Of a stretch of 64,000 bases of DNA, positions 17,237-26,711 are shown piece after piece; within the stretch, counting starts at the first letter, position 1; the number at the start of each line of letters is the position of its first letter. The DNA is from Candidatus Bealeia paramacronuclearis (GTDB taxonomy: Bacteria; Pseudomonadota; Alphaproteobacteria; UBA9655). The position numbers and the translations under genes were made by a program. The stretch spans positions 496,001 to 560,000 of the forward strand of contig NZ_JAVHWZ010000001.1 in assembly GCF_035607555.1 (NCBI RefSeq), given 5' to 3'. The notes below the pieces were generated by a model. It made no database searches. It worked only from the letters and a program-made list of their open reading frames with translations, and was not told the DNA's origin.

Positions 17237-18296
17237 GCCTCTCTGCTTGGTCTTCTGTTATGAGCGCATCGATGAGTTCATCCAAGGCACTCCCATCTAA
17301 GACACGATCAAGTTTATAAAGCGTTAAATTAATCCTATGATCTGTAACTCTCCCTTGGGGAAAGTTATAAGTCCGGATGCGTTCAGAGCGATCCCCACTT
17401 CCGACCTGATTTTTACGGGAAGCCGCCCGTTCATTGGCGAGTTTTTCTCGTTCGGCATCATAAATACGGGCGCGCAAAATTTTGAGGGCTTTTGCTTTGT
17501 TCTTGTGTTGGGATTTTTCGTCCTGCTGCTGCACCACAATACCTGTGGGAATATGGGTGATGCGAACTGCGCTATCCGTGGTGTTGACCGATTGCCCCCC
17601 AGGACCACTGGAGCGGAAAACATCAATGCGAATATCTTTTTCTTCAATCATAATATCAACTTCTTCCGCCTCGGGAAGAACGGCTATGGTTGCGGCTGAT
17701 GTGTGAATGCGCCCACCAGCTTCTGTTTCAGGAACGCGTTGGACGCGGTGCACGCCGGATTCGTATTTGAGGCGCGCAAACACATTGCGCCCTATAATGG
17801 AAGCACTGGCCTCCTTAATCCCCCCAATTCCTGTATCGCTCACATCCATGATTTCAAATTTCCAACCGTGGATATCAGCATACCGTTGATACATACGGAA
17901 AAGGTCGGCACCAAAAAGGGCTGCTTCCTCCCCACCTGTCCCTGCCCGAATTTCAAGGATGGCGTTTTTCTCATCCGCCTCATCTTTGGGTAAAAGAAGA
18001 ACTTTAATGTCTTGCAAAAGATGGGGCAATTTTTCAGTAGCACTTTCCAAATCAGATTGTGCCATGGCTTTGAGTTCAGGGTCATCTGCTGCGTCTTTGA
18101 GCATCTCCTCAAGATCCACTTTTTCTTGGAGGAGATTTTTATACTCCTCAATTTTCTCAACCACAGGCGTCAAGTCTGAATATTCTTTGGAGAACTTGGC
18201 GAATTCTTGTGGATCGCCAAAAGTACTTTGAGAAAGAATGTCCCTCAATTGTGCGTGGCGTGCCACCATTTGGGAGAGTTTGAGTTCAAATGACAT
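17211..18296 (-). CDS. prfA: Peptide chain release factor 1
   Basis: RF1 reads UAA and UAG. The 361-residue protein has the GGQ loop in [10 protein letters not shown], near residue 235, and a full C-terminal RF1 domain. GGAA precedes the start by about 9 bases. It lies between hisS and prmC in a minus-strand operon. Confidence 0.97.
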   Translation of the reverse strand: MSFELKLSQMVARHAQLRDILSQSTFGDPQEFAKFSKEYSDLTPVVEKIEEYKNLLQEKVDLEEMLKDAADDPELKAMAQSDLESATEKLPHLLQDIKVLLLPKDEADEKNAILEIRAGTGGEEAALFGADLFRMYQRYADIHGWKFEIMDVSDTGIGGIKEASASIIGRNVFARLKYESGVHRVQRVPETEAGGRIHTSAATIAVLPEAEEVDIMIEEKDIRIDVFRSSGPGGQSVNTTDSAVRITHIPTGIVVQQQDEKSQHKNKAKALKILRARIYDAEREKLANERAASRKNQVGSGDRSERIRTYNFPQGRVTDHRINLTLYKLDRVLDGSALDELIDALITEDQAERLANLGEDA

Positions 18297-18342
18297 GAGT
18301 TACGGTTCCTTGTGAGGAATTAAATTGAAAATATGCACAACT

Positions 18343-19581
18343 TTATCTCTTCATTTCTTTAAGATAAGTCACCAATTCCCCTTGGGGCACTGTGGATTGA
18401 TCTCCAGAGTCAAGATTTTTAAATGTGATTACCCCCGATTGGGATTCGTCTTCGCCCAAAATCAAAGCCCCGAGAGCGCTAATTTTATTAGCGTATTTAA
18501 GCGCTTTTCCAATTTGCGTTTGATAAGACATGTCAACAATAAAACCTTCATGGCGAAGGAGATCAGCCAATTTCAAAGCGGATGCCATCAGGGGATCTGA
18601 TCCAGCAATCATCACATAAGGACGAGGCATGAGAATATCCTCGAGCATCATTGCAATGCGATCAAGTCCGCCAGCCCATCCAACACTTGGAATTAAGGGA
18701 CCACCCATCATGGGAAACAGTCCGTCATAACGGCCTCCAGCCAAAACCGTTCCTTGAGATCCGAGTTCTGTTGTCGTAAATTCAAAGGCTGTGTGGCAAT
18801 AATAATCAAGGCCTCTCACCAGGTTTTCATTGCGCGTAAAGGGAACTTGAAAAGCCTCAAGCCCTTCTAAAACCCGTCCAAAAAACTCTTTGGAAAGATT
18901 GTTTAAATGCTCAGAAAATTTTGGGGCATTTTTTGTAATTTCTTTATCTTGAGGATCTTTGGAATCCAAAATGCGCAAAGGGTTTTTTTGAAGTCGAATT
19001 TGACTATCTTGCGATAACTCATTTTGAAAATCGGATAAATATTCGAGGAGTCGGGATCTGTAAGCATTTCGGCTTTCCACATCCCCAAGCGTATTAATTT
19101 CCAATTGAACGCGACTTTCGAGTCCCAGCGCGTTAAAAATGTTCCATGCCAAAAGAATAACTTCAAGATCTCCACGGGGATCTTTCACTCCCATTAATTC
19201 CACCCCCATTTGATGAAATTGTCGAAGACGTCCTTTTTGTGGGCGCTCATAACGAAACATGGAGCCCTGGTAGAAATATTTGAGGGGCAAGCTTTGTGTT
19301 AGGCCATTGGACATAACGGCACGTGCGGCCCCCGCGGTGCCTTCTGGTCTTAAAACAATATTACCCTCACCCATTCGATCATGGATTTCATACATTTCTT
19401 TGGTAACGATGTCAGAGGTATCTCCCAATGTTCGATCAAAAACGGAACGAAATTCCATTAAGGGGGTTGCCATCTCTTCAAAACCGGCGCGTTCAATCTC
19501 ACCGCGCGCGACATTTAAGATGCGGGAATGCTTTCGAAATTCAGGGGGCAACAAATCATGCGTGCCACGAACGGGTTGCAT
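18343..19581 (-). CDS. hisS: Histidyl-tRNA synthetase
   Basis: A class II synthetase of 412 residues. It shows motif 2 (FRYERPQKGRLRQFHQMG), the His-A loop LVRGLDYYCHTAFEF, AGGRYDGL, and a C-terminal anticodon-binding domain. AGGAT is upstream of the ATG. The gene follows rodZ by about 38 bp and precedes prfA by about 46 bp, so rodZ-hisS-prfA-prmC probably form one transcription unit. Confidence 0.97.
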   Translation of the reverse strand: MQPVRGTHDLLPPEFRKHSRILNVARGEIERAGFEEMATPLMEFRSVFDRTLGDTSDIVTKEMYEIHDRMGEGNIVLRPEGTAGAARAVMSNGLTQSLPLKYFYQGSMFRYERPQKGRLRQFHQMGVELMGVKDPRGDLEVILLAWNIFNALGLESRVQLEINTLGDVESRNAYRSRLLEYLSDFQNELSQDSQIRLQKNPLRILDSKDPQDKEITKNAPKFSEHLNNLSKEFFGRVLEGLEAFQVPFTRNENLVRGLDYYCHTAFEFTTTELGSQGTVLAGGRYDGLFPMMGGPLIPSVGWAGGLDRIAMMLEDILMPRPYVMIAGSDPLMASALKLADLLRHEGFIVDMSYQTQIGKALKYANKISALGALILGEDESQSGVITFKNLDSGDQSTVPQGELVTYLKEMKR

Positions 19582-19619
19582 GGGGATATCCTCATTTTAG
19601 TTTGTTAGTCTCTTCTGAG

Positions 19620-20636
19620 TTACTGGGTCTTGGGGTGTTGAGCAAGTAATTTTTCAGGAGTAAGAGAAATATTGCCCACCACTTCACCCGTATTGCCAAT
19701 CGGACCCAAGTCATTATCATTGACAATCAAGCGAATTCCGCCAGCATTGCCTGTTTTGAGAATATAGCCTTCAGAATTTTTGAACTCATATTTTTCACCT
19801 GGATTGAAAGTACGATTAATCACGATCTGCCCTTGGAGATCTTTGACTTGAACCCAAGTTTTTTCCGTAAAATTCATGGTTACAGCATGTCCTTGAGGGG
19901 CGCTCGCAGGGGGCTCACTCTCAAAACTTACTTTTTTCAGAGTGGTTTCAGGGGCTGAAGGTGTTATCAATTCATTTGAAGCATCCGGAGAAGTCACAAG
20001 GGCAGTATTCGTTTCATGAGGAGGATTCGTTGCAGGATTCTCATTTTGTTGCAGAGGAGTTCCTACAAAAACTTCTGTGGAGACAGGCGCTTCAATGTCG
20101 GCCACTTTAATGACACCGTTCTCGTCCATAGAATGCGGAGCCATCGGCATACTATTTTCCGCAAGGGAAAGTTTTTTAACATCTAAGGAAGGCGTTTCAA
20201 GAGGGCTCATTCGTGTAATAGTTTCCCAACCTAAAAACATCATGAGTGCAAAGGCTAATGAAATGGAGACGACCTTGACGTGGGGGATGCCTCTTCTGGG
20301 TAATGGTTTTGGAAATACCAAAGTTTCATCATTTTGCGGGATTGAGGCTGAGGCTTTGAATTGACCCACAAGAACATCTGAATTGAGATCTAAAAAGCGA
20401 GCATAAGCACGGATAAATCCTAGTGTATAGACATCAATCGGCAAGGTTTCACATTGTGTCTCAAGGCGCACGAGAAAGGATTTGGTAATGCATAAGGCTT
20501 TGGAAACATCTTCAAGAGAAAAGCCTTTTATAATGCGGGCGTCTTTTAAAATGTCGCCCACAGTTCCGGAGTGAGCGGCCTCATCAAGAGTGAGATTGAG
20601 ATTCTCTTCAAAATTGTCTTTTTGTTTCTTTGCCAT
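19620..20636 (-). CDS. rodZ: RodZ-like cell-shape protein (HTH_25 plus DUF4115)
   Basis: The N-terminal cytoplasmic helix-turn-helix (GDILKDARIIKGFSLEDVSKA) would contact MreB. A membrane segment lies near residues 125-143 (ISLAFALMMFLGW), then a Thr/Pro/Glu-rich periplasmic linker of about 100 residues and a C-terminal DUF4115 beta domain (WVQVKDLQGQIV). Length 338 is normal. No mreB is in the window, so the role is assigned by domain order alone. RodZ next to hisS is seen in other proteobacteria. Confidence 0.88.
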   Translation of the reverse strand: MAKKQKDNFEENLNLTLDEAAHSGTVGDILKDARIIKGFSLEDVSKALCITKSFLVRLETQCETLPIDVYTLGFIRAYARFLDLNSDVLVGQFKASASIPQNDETLVFPKPLPRRGIPHVKVVSISLAFALMMFLGWETITRMSPLETPSLDVKKLSLAENSMPMAPHSMDENGVIKVADIEAPVSTEVFVGTPLQQNENPATNPPHETNTALVTSPDASNELITPSAPETTLKKVSFESEPPASAPQGHAVTMNFTEKTWVQVKDLQGQIVINRTFNPGEKYEFKNSEGYILKTGNAGGIRLIVNDNDLGPIGNTGEVVGNISLTPEKLLAQHPKTQ

Positions 20637-20898
20637 CAGTCCGCCAAGAAATTACATTTAGTAATGAATTTTATTATTTATTAGTTAATTCAAAATAACA
20701 AGTTTTTTATGGGCTTGGCAATGCGCAAAAAAAAGAAAATTTATCAACTTTATTTTTCAGGAGCAAGGGCTCGAAACTGCACTTCTCCTCTTTTTTACCT
20801 TGAAGTTGAGGACTTAATCTCAAGGATTTGAAAAGCGGGTTGAATATTAGATCTCTCCCCTTTATGAATATAAAAAATAATTGTGAGCGGATTATCCT

Positions 20899-21687
20899 AT
20901 GCCTTTTCCAAATATCGACCCCATCGCCATCCATATAGGGCCTTTTGCTGTCCATTGGTATGGTATTGCTTATGTCGTAGGGATTTTGGGGTGGTGGCGC
21001 TATAGTTTGTGGCTTTCGGATAAATATCCGAACCCCTCACGTAAAGACATTGATGACTTTATTGTTTGGGCTGTTTTTGGCGTCGTTTTGGGTGGTCGCT
21101 TGGGATATGTTCTTTTTTATAAACCTGACTATTATTTTTCTCACCCCTTAGAAATTCTTCAAACTTGGCATGGGGGGATGTCTTTTCATGGTGGTCTTTT
21201 GGGAGTTATTGTCACCATTGCCTTTTTTGCACGAAAGCGCGGGATGGGCTTTTTGGATTTTTCGGATGTGGCTTGCTGTGGCGTACCCATTGGCCTTTTC
21301 TTTGGGCGTATTGCAAATTTCTTAAATGGGGAGCTTTTTGGGAGAATCACTGATTCATCTTGGGGTGTCATTTTCCCCCATGGTGGCCCCCTGCCACGCC
21401 ATCCAAGCCAACTTTACGAGGCCTTTTTTGAGGGTGCTCTTCTTTTTTTCGTCATGACCTTTTTTGCCACGAAATCACCCTTAGGGCATAGGCGTGGATT
21501 TTTAACGGGCCTCTTTTTAGCGGGCTATGCTGTAGCCAGAATCACGGCTGAATTTTTCCGAGAGCCAGATGCTTTCTTAGGATTTTTTGCAGGGGGCGTG
21601 ACTATGGGGCAAATTCTCTCTCTACCCGCGCTTGCATTTGGTCTTTTCCTCATGATCCGGACACGCCAATCTCATGTCGCCCCTTGA
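20899..21687 (+). CDS. lgt: Prolipoprotein diacylglyceryl transferase
   Basis: Lgt adds diacylglycerol to the lipobox Cys of prelipoproteins at the inner membrane. The 262-residue protein has seven membrane segments and the conserved GGRLGYVLFY, FHGGLLG, the signature GRIANFLNGELFGR and HPSQLYEA. It starts the lgt-midA-pgeF operon, and its last 14 bp overlap midA. Several candidate client lipoproteins are in this window (RlpA, BamB, the OmpA-like protein). Confidence 0.97.
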   Translation: MPFPNIDPIAIHIGPFAVHWYGIAYVVGILGWWRYSLWLSDKYPNPSRKDIDDFIVWAVFGVVLGGRLGYVLFYKPDYYFSHPLEILQTWHGGMSFHGGLLGVIVTIAFFARKRGMGFLDFSDVACCGVPIGLFFGRIANFLNGELFGRITDSSWGVIFPHGGPLPRHPSQLYEAFFEGALLFFVMTFFATKSPLGHRRGFLTGLFLAGYAVARITAEFFREPDAFLGFFAGGVTMGQILSLPALAFGLFLMIRTRQSHVAP

Positions 21688-22837
21688 AGAGATCCTAAAG
21701 GCAAATACACCCCTTTCCATTAAAGAGTTTATGGAGCTGGCACTCACCCATGAGGCACATGGATATTACATATTACAAAAACCCATTGGCGATGAAGGGG
21801 ATTTTACCACCGCCCCTGAAGTCTCTCAAATGTTTGGAGAACTCATAGGACTTTGGGCTGTAAATATCTGGGAGCAAATGGGGCGTCCCAAAGTTTTTAA
21901 ATGGGTGGAGTTGGGCCCCGGGCGAGGAACACTCCTTAAAGATGCACTTCGCATCACCTCTCAGATTTCTGAATTTCGGGACGCCTTATGGTTTTCCTGT
22001 GTAGAGGTGAATCCTTATTTTCGAGAACTGCAAGAAGGGATCCTGAAGCAATTTCAGAATGACAATAAAGGGAAACTCTTCATCCAAAATCGTCATGCTA
22101 AACTTGTTTCAGGATCTCGTAACAGGGGAATGAATAATCTCGAACCAAGCCCAGAGCTCTCCACCCTCTTTTACACCTCCTGGCAAGATTGTTTTCATGA
22201 CCTTAAAAAAGACGATACACCCTTCGTCATGATTGCCAATGAATTTTTGGACACGCTTCCCATCCATCAATACGTTCACAAAGATCAGGAATGGTACGAA
22301 CGACATGTAGTTTTTCAAAACAATGAATGGGGCTTTGAAGATCTAAAAAGTGAGGTGGACAAACATAATATAATACCCACACTCGAAGGAGACCCTGAAA
22401 ATAAGGTTTTCGAAATCTGCCTCGAAGCGCAAGACCTTATCCAATCTCTTTCTAAAATTCTCACGACAAAAACGGGGGCAGTGCTCCTTCTCGATTATGG
22501 ATACAAGGAAGGACACGGCGAGAGCCTTCAAGCCCTTCACAAAGGAAATCCTGTCTCTCCTTTGAGCCATATCGGTATGGCCGACCTCACGGCTCATGTC
22601 GATTTTGGAGCCTTGAAAAAAATTGCACCCACAGCAAACGGACCTGTGACTCAGTCCGAATTTCTTCATAATCTTGGAATTGTGGAATGGAAGGAAAAAT
22701 TGCGCAGTAAATCCACACTTCCCATGAATGCCTCTTTGGAAGCACAATATCATCGCTTGACCCATCCCCTTCAAATGGGGCATTTATTTAAAGTGATGGC
22801 TCTCACAAGTCCCCAAATCCAACCTTTAGGCTTTTAA
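21674..22837 (+). CDS. MidA/NDUFAF7-family SAM-dependent methyltransferase with a repeat-derived insert
   Basis: A 387-residue class I methyltransferase. NDUFAF7, the mitochondrial member, dimethylates an Arg of complex I subunit NDUFS2. Family motifs seen: GDFTTAPEVSQMFGELIG, VELGPGRGTLLKD, ANEFLDTLPIHQ and LLLDYGY. Between residues about 120 and 155 it carries a segment (RHAKLVSGSRNRG) encoded by two inverted copies of a palindromic repeat also found outside genes; this part is likely an in-frame insertion. The frame is otherwise intact, so the protein may still work. Confidence 0.9.
   Translation: MSPLEEILKANTPLSIKEFMELALTHEAHGYYILQKPIGDEGDFTTAPEVSQMFGELIGLWAVNIWEQMGRPKVFKWVELGPGRGTLLKDALRITSQISEFRDALWFSCVEVNPYFRELQEGILKQFQNDNKGKLFIQNRHAKLVSGSRNRGMNNLEPSPELSTLFYTSWQDCFHDLKKDDTPFVMIANEFLDTLPIHQYVHKDQEWYERHVVFQNNEWGFEDLKSEVDKHNIIPTLEGDPENKVFEICLEAQDLIQSLSKILTTKTGAVLLLDYGYKEGHGESLQALHKGNPVSPLSHIGMADLTAHVDFGALKKIAPTANGPVTQSEFLHNLGIVEWKEKLRSKSTLPMNASLEAQYHRLTHPLQMGHLFKVMALTSPQIQPLGF
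22039..22118. repeat. Two inverted copies of a palindromic repeat inside midA
   Basis: Copy A (22039-22063) begins GATCCTGAAGC and ends CAGAATGAC; copy B (22092-22118) begins GTCATGCTAAAC and ends TTTCAGGATCTC. Each matches the intergenic copy at 24348-24374 with few mismatches, in opposite orientations. The pair lies in frame in midA. Confidence 0.75.
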
Positions 22838-23581
22838 ATGATCCACACAAGTCCCGAACTTTTAAAATTTCCCGATATTCAACATGGTTTTTTTGAACAA
22901 AGTGCCACAGAAATGCCCTCCTTAAATTGTGCTTTTGTGAACTCTGAATCAGCAGAACAAGTGCATGCACAACGACAATTTATGATAAAAATCATGAGGG
23001 GAGAGGAAACTCCACTTCTCACGTTAAAACAGATTCATTCGGCAACGGTTCATATTGTGGAATCAACTAGTCAAATTCTTCCCGAAGGCGACGCACTTGT
23101 GACACGCAGAAAAAATATTGCTCTAGGCGTCCTCACAGCTGATTGTGGTCCTGTGATTTTTGCAGACCCCACAAATGAAGTGATTGGTATTGCGCATGCG
23201 GGATGGAGAGGTGCTATGGCTGGCATTTTAGGAAAAACAATTAAAGCCATGGAAAGTTTGGGCGCAGAAAGGGATTCTCTTTATGCCATATTAGGCCCGA
23301 CAATTCAGCAAAGTCATTATGAGGTGGGATCTGAATTTGAGGAACTTTTAGGGAGTGATGCGCATCTCTTCCTCAAGAAATCCCAAAAAGACGGACATTT
23401 TTATTTTGACCTTCCTCACTACATTGTGATGGAATTGGAAAAATTGGGCGTTGCGTCTCCTTACAATTTAGCGTTAAATACCTTTACAGGAAATTTTTTT
23501 AGCCGTCGAAAAGCGTTGCAAAAAAGTCAGCATCCTCTATTTAAAGGGTTGTGCAATTTATCGGCCATTGCAATGTCATAA
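22838..23581 (+). CDS. pgeF: PgeF/YfiH family peptidoglycan-editing or purine nucleoside phosphorylase protein
   Basis: A laccase-domain protein of 247 residues. The three metal ligands are present: His in LKQIHSATVH, Cys in TADCGPV and His in HAGWRG. The usual GPCI reads GPTI. Members of the family act on purine nucleosides, and E. coli YfiH edits peptidoglycan by removing L-Ser-containing UDP precursors. The ATG follows the midA stop directly, so translation is coupled. Confidence 0.9.
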   Translation: MIHTSPELLKFPDIQHGFFEQSATEMPSLNCAFVNSESAEQVHAQRQFMIKIMRGEETPLLTLKQIHSATVHIVESTSQILPEGDALVTRRKNIALGVLTADCGPVIFADPTNEVIGIAHAGWRGAMAGILGKTIKAMESLGAERDSLYAILGPTIQQSHYEVGSEFEELLGSDAHLFLKKSQKDGHFYFDLPHYIVMELEKLGVASPYNLALNTFTGNFFSRRKALQKSQHPLFKGLCNLSAIAMS

Positions 23582-23636
23582 AATTTATGGCAGTGTATCG
23601 CGCATTGGGCAATTTTCTGCAATCACTTGCTATTAG

Positions 23637-23665
23637 TTGCCTTTAGTGAATGAATTAAATATAAC
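23637..23665 (+). promoter_or_regulatory. Sigma-70-type promoter of the Ala/Pro lipoprotein gene
   Basis: TTGCCT and TATAAC are separated by 17 bp and lie 25 bp before the start codon of the small lipoprotein gene. The match is good by eye only. Confidence 0.6.
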
Positions 23666-23689
23666 CAACATTAAAAAGAGGAAGAATCC

Positions 23690-23926
23690 ATGAAGTACTT
23701 CGTCATCCCTGCTCTTCTTGTAAGCGCTCTCGCTTTGACAGCTTGTGGCAAAAAAGAAGAAAAAGCAGCTGAAACTCCAGCTCCAGCTGCTGTTGAAGCT
23801 CCTGCTGCTCCAGCTCCTGCTGCTCCAGCTCCTGCTGCTCCAGCTCCTGCTGCTCCAGCTCCTGCTGCTCCAGCTCCAGCTCCTGCTGCTCCAGCTCCTG
23901 CGGAACCTGCTCCTGCAGCAAAATAA
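23690..23926 (+). CDS. Small Ala/Pro-rich lipoprotein with tandem repeats
   Basis: A 78-residue protein: signal sequence with lipobox LTAC, a short charged part (GKKEEKAAET), then about 55 residues of repeated AAPAP units. The lipid-anchored Ala-Pro rod would be extended and could span part of the periplasm, much as other Pro/Ala-rich lipoproteins do; no enzymatic domain exists. AGAGGAAG precedes the ATG, with a promoter upstream and a strong terminator downstream, so it is a free-standing and probably well-expressed gene. The repeats open long frames on the other strand; those are artefacts. Confidence 0.85.
   Translation: MKYFVIPALLVSALALTACGKKEEKAAETPAPAAVEAPAAPAPAAPAPAAPAPAAPAPAAPAPAPAAPAPAEPAPAAK
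23796..23915 (+). repeat. 15-bp coding minisatellite
   Basis: The unit GCTCCAGCTCCTGCT recurs back to back with small variants inside the lipoprotein gene, encoding Ala-Pro-Ala-Pro-Ala. Because the unit is a multiple of three, copy number can change without a frame change. Confidence 0.85.
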
Positions 23927-23952
23927 TAACGATTTCGTTGTTAGTTTGAGAA

Positions 23953-23984
23953 AAAGCCCCTCAAAAATTTGTGGGGCTTTTTTT
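23953..23984 (+). terminator. Rho-independent terminator
   Basis: AAAGCCCC pairs with GGGGCTTT and is followed by a T-tract. It ends the lipoprotein transcript. Confidence 0.9.
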
Positions 23985-23996
23985 ATTTCATCTTGA

Positions 23997-24200
23997 TTAA
24001 TTATAAAACGGCATTCTAGTTTCTTCTTTGGGATCGCATATTTCAATTTTTTCCACAATGATCTCGTCTGGCGCATTCTCACTTTTCTTGGTCTTATAAT
24101 GAAGTTCATTTTGCACATGCGCCCCTGAAATTTTCTCAGCGCTTGCTTCCAATGCATTGCCCATATAAGCCGTCACAATAACAACCAAAATTCGTTTCAT
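23997..24200 (-). CDS. Small exported hypothetical protein, 67 residues
   Basis: No family recognised. It has a signal-peptide-like start (MKRILVVIVTAYMGNALEASA) and a short charged mature part of about 46 residues with a single Cys. A strong AAGGAGA lies 7 bases before the ATG, the main reason for accepting so short a gene. It converges on the terminator of the Ala/Pro lipoprotein gene. Confidence 0.6.
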   Translation of the reverse strand: MKRILVVIVTAYMGNALEASAEKISGAHVQNELHYKTKKSENAPDEIIVEKIEICDPKEETRMPFYN

Positions 24201-24347
24201 AGTCTTTCTCCTTCACGTTATTTTAATTTTAAGTTTAGACCTATTTGCTTTTTTCTTGAAGTGGAAAGTCATTTTGTGGTTTCTAGGGGAGTAAATTTTA
24301 TTTTCAAAATATACAACCGTCAGGCCGAATTTATTTCAGCATCTTAT

Positions 24348-24374
24348 GAGATCCTGAAACGAGTTCAGGATGAC
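24348..24374. repeat. Palindromic repeat, intergenic copy
   Basis: ATCCTGAA and TTCAGGAT form a perfect 8-bp stem around ACGAG, with GAG and GAC at the outer ends. It is the cleanest copy of a repeat family with further members inside midA and at 45628-45654. Confidence 0.8.
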
Positions 24375-24412
24375 AAAAGAATAAGACGAAAAACAACTGA
24401 GTCAGTATTGTC

Positions 24413-25519
24413 ATGCTTTTAGACCTACCTGGAAAACCTCAAGACCACCGTATTGTTGTCGCCATGTCTGGTGGTGTGGATAGCTCAGTTGCCGCAGCCC
24501 TCATGGTTGAGGCCGGATATGATGTTATTGGAATCACGCTTCAACTTTACGACCAAGGGGCAATGGTTGCCAAAAAAGGGGCGTGTTGTGCGGGGCAAGA
24601 TATTTACGACGCACGGCAGGTTTGTGATAAATTAGGTATTCCCCATTATATTTTAGATTACGAATCCCGCTTTCACGAAAGTGTGATGAATGATTTTGCC
24701 GACAGCTATTTGCGGGGAGAAACCCCAATTCCTTGCGTTCGGTGCAATCAAAACGTGAAGTTCAAGGACCTTCTTTCCACAGCGCGAGATTTGGGTGCAG
24801 AAGCGCTTGTGACAGGGCACTATGTCCAGCGCTTTCAAAAGGGGGAGAAGTCAGAGCTTCATCGTGCCGTTGATCCCATTCGAGATCAAAGCTACTTCCT
24901 CTTTGCCACCACACAAAATCAACTTGATTTTCTGAGGTTTCCTTTGGGCAGCCTGAATGCCAAAACGGAAACCCGTAAACACGCCAAGCGCTTTGGTTTG
25001 GAAATTGCTGAAAAACCCGACAGCCAAGATATTTGCTTTGTCCCCAATGGATCTTATGTGTCTGTTGTTGAAAAGCTCCGTCCGGGGAGTCTCGAAGAGG
25101 GTGAGATCCTCCATCTCGATGGTCGCGTTTTGGGCACACATACAGGCATTATTGGATATACCGTAGGACAACGCAAGGGCCTTGGAATTGGCGGAGGAGA
25201 GCCCCTTTATGTGGTGGGACTTGACCCCAAAACACATCGCGTTTATGTGGGCCCTAAAGAAGCACTCGCAAAATCTGAAGTCTACATTCAAGAACTCAAT
25301 TGGCTGGGGGAGCAGACAAAAGAGACCTTTAATGCCCTCGTTAAAATTAGGTCCGCCCACAAACCCGTCCCTGCCAAAATCACACTTCTTGAAAATGGAA
25401 AAGCGCGCGTCCAGTTTGATTCCCCCGAATATGGCGTTTCTGCAGGACAGGCCTGCGTGGTCTATGATGGCAACCGCGTTCTGGGGGGAGGCTGGATTGA
25501 ACGAGATGCCCTCTTTTAA
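24413..25519 (+). CDS. mnmA: tRNA-specific 2-thiouridylase
   Basis: MnmA makes s2U34 in tRNA-Lys, -Glu and -Gln. The 368-residue protein has the PP-loop SGGVDSS, the first catalytic Cys in PCVRCN, the second in DSQDICFV, and a C-terminal beta-barrel (YTVGQRKGLGIGGGEPLYVV). The N-terminal LDLPGKPQDHRIVVAMSGG fits other alphaproteobacterial MnmA proteins and supports the start, although no clear ribosome site is seen. It stands alone. Confidence 0.96.
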   Translation: MLLDLPGKPQDHRIVVAMSGGVDSSVAAALMVEAGYDVIGITLQLYDQGAMVAKKGACCAGQDIYDARQVCDKLGIPHYILDYESRFHESVMNDFADSYLRGETPIPCVRCNQNVKFKDLLSTARDLGAEALVTGHYVQRFQKGEKSELHRAVDPIRDQSYFLFATTQNQLDFLRFPLGSLNAKTETRKHAKRFGLEIAEKPDSQDICFVPNGSYVSVVEKLRPGSLEEGEILHLDGRVLGTHTGIIGYTVGQRKGLGIGGGEPLYVVGLDPKTHRVYVGPKEALAKSEVYIQELNWLGEQTKETFNALVKIRSAHKPVPAKITLLENGKARVQFDSPEYGVSAGQACVVYDGNRVLGGGWIERDALF

Positions 25520-25558
25520 ATATTTGTAAAATTATTTTTGTTAACTGAATTATTGAAA

Positions 25559-26711
25559 ATGTTTTTGAAAAAGAAATTATTCCTATCTTTTACCTTAATG
25601 TTGTTTTTTGCAAAGGCCTTTGGAGGTCCCTATGATTTCCCAACGGATGATATTCCGGATGTGGATCAACAGATTGGGCTCTATAAGAGGGCTTTTAAGC
25701 CTCTCAGCCTTCGAGAAGATTTTAGACTCAATCCAAAAAACACTCACATAGAGGGCCTTGTTCCCCTGACACGCATAGCTTATCGTTATGTTCGTGAGCT
25801 TCTTGAAAGTCACGTGGATTCTTTAGAGTTATTAAATACATTTTGGATTAAAACCGCTCATATCATTGAGTCCAAAAATCTAACCCTCAAGAACTTCAAA
25901 AATATCAATACACAGTTGGCTTTTCTTCTGGGGTATCAAAAAAAGAAAGGTCCATTTTGGAAAGAAGAAACCCTTGAGATCGACAAGAAATTTTATGCCA
26001 GTGACGATTGGAAAGACCTTCAAAATTATCACAAGATTGAACATGAATTTTTTGTAGTTCAGAGCTTTCCGTTTTGTTTTGAAGCCATTCTTTATGATAA
26101 AAATGGTGAATTTTCATTAAATCAATTTATTTCCGCTTATCTTGATGAAGCGTTTCCCATAGGGTTAACGGCACTGTGTGCGGATGGTCGGGGCCCTCAT
26201 GGAAATTATGTGGAAGGATCGCTGGGGTTTTACCTTCATGATCTTGCCCATTGGGGAAACTTTTCCTCAGAGTTTTTGGTTGAAGGAATTGAATGGGCGC
26301 CATTTAGATCTATTGCACAGCAGATTTGGAAATTTGAAAAAATACATTCAGATTTTTTAAAGGTGGGGTTGTTTATGCTGTTGCATGAATATATACCAGG
26401 ATTGTGCTCAGATTTTCACAAAACAGATCTCAAAACCCTTTTTCAAAAATGGGTTGTAGGAAGCGCGAAGAAAGCCGAATCATCCGCACCAGAAATCTAT
26501 TGTATTCGAAAATTATTAAGGGAAAAACTTCCTCAAATTCTTAAAGGTGACTTTTACGTTGATGATAAAATTATTTGGGAAGAGGATTATGAAAATTTTT
26601 GCTCCGTAAGCGTGGGTTTTCGGCCCGAACCTTTCGAAGAACCGCTGGTTGCAGCAACGTTAAGAATTAAATTTCACCAAACCAAAAATCTTAATGAGGA
26701 AATCATCAGTA
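25559..26711 (+). pseudogene. 5-prime part of an exported hypothetical gene split by an IS5-type element
   Basis: The frame begins with a signal peptide (MFLKKKLFLSFTLMLFFAKA) and runs about 384 codons to the left end of the insertion sequence, where it reads a few codons into the element and stops at 26725. The sequence after the element at 27746 continues in the same frame. Excising the element and one TA restores one frame of 500 codons. No family recognised. The protein is aromatic-rich and has a His-containing segment, LGFYLHDLAHWG. An upstream in-frame start at 25538 is possible but less signal-like. Confidence 0.75.

Noticed and set aside
23633-24157. Long minus-strand frame rich in Ser-Arg-Ser-Trp, and Leu/Gln-rich frames, over the Ala/Pro lipoprotein gene
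   Set aside because: They are readings of the 15-bp repeat in other frames; only the plus-strand lipoprotein frame has a lipobox, ribosome site, promoter and terminator.
24762-25360. Overlapping minus-strand frames of 125 and 169 codons in mnmA
   Set aside because: They are shadows of mnmA, whose catalytic motifs are all in the plus-strand frame.
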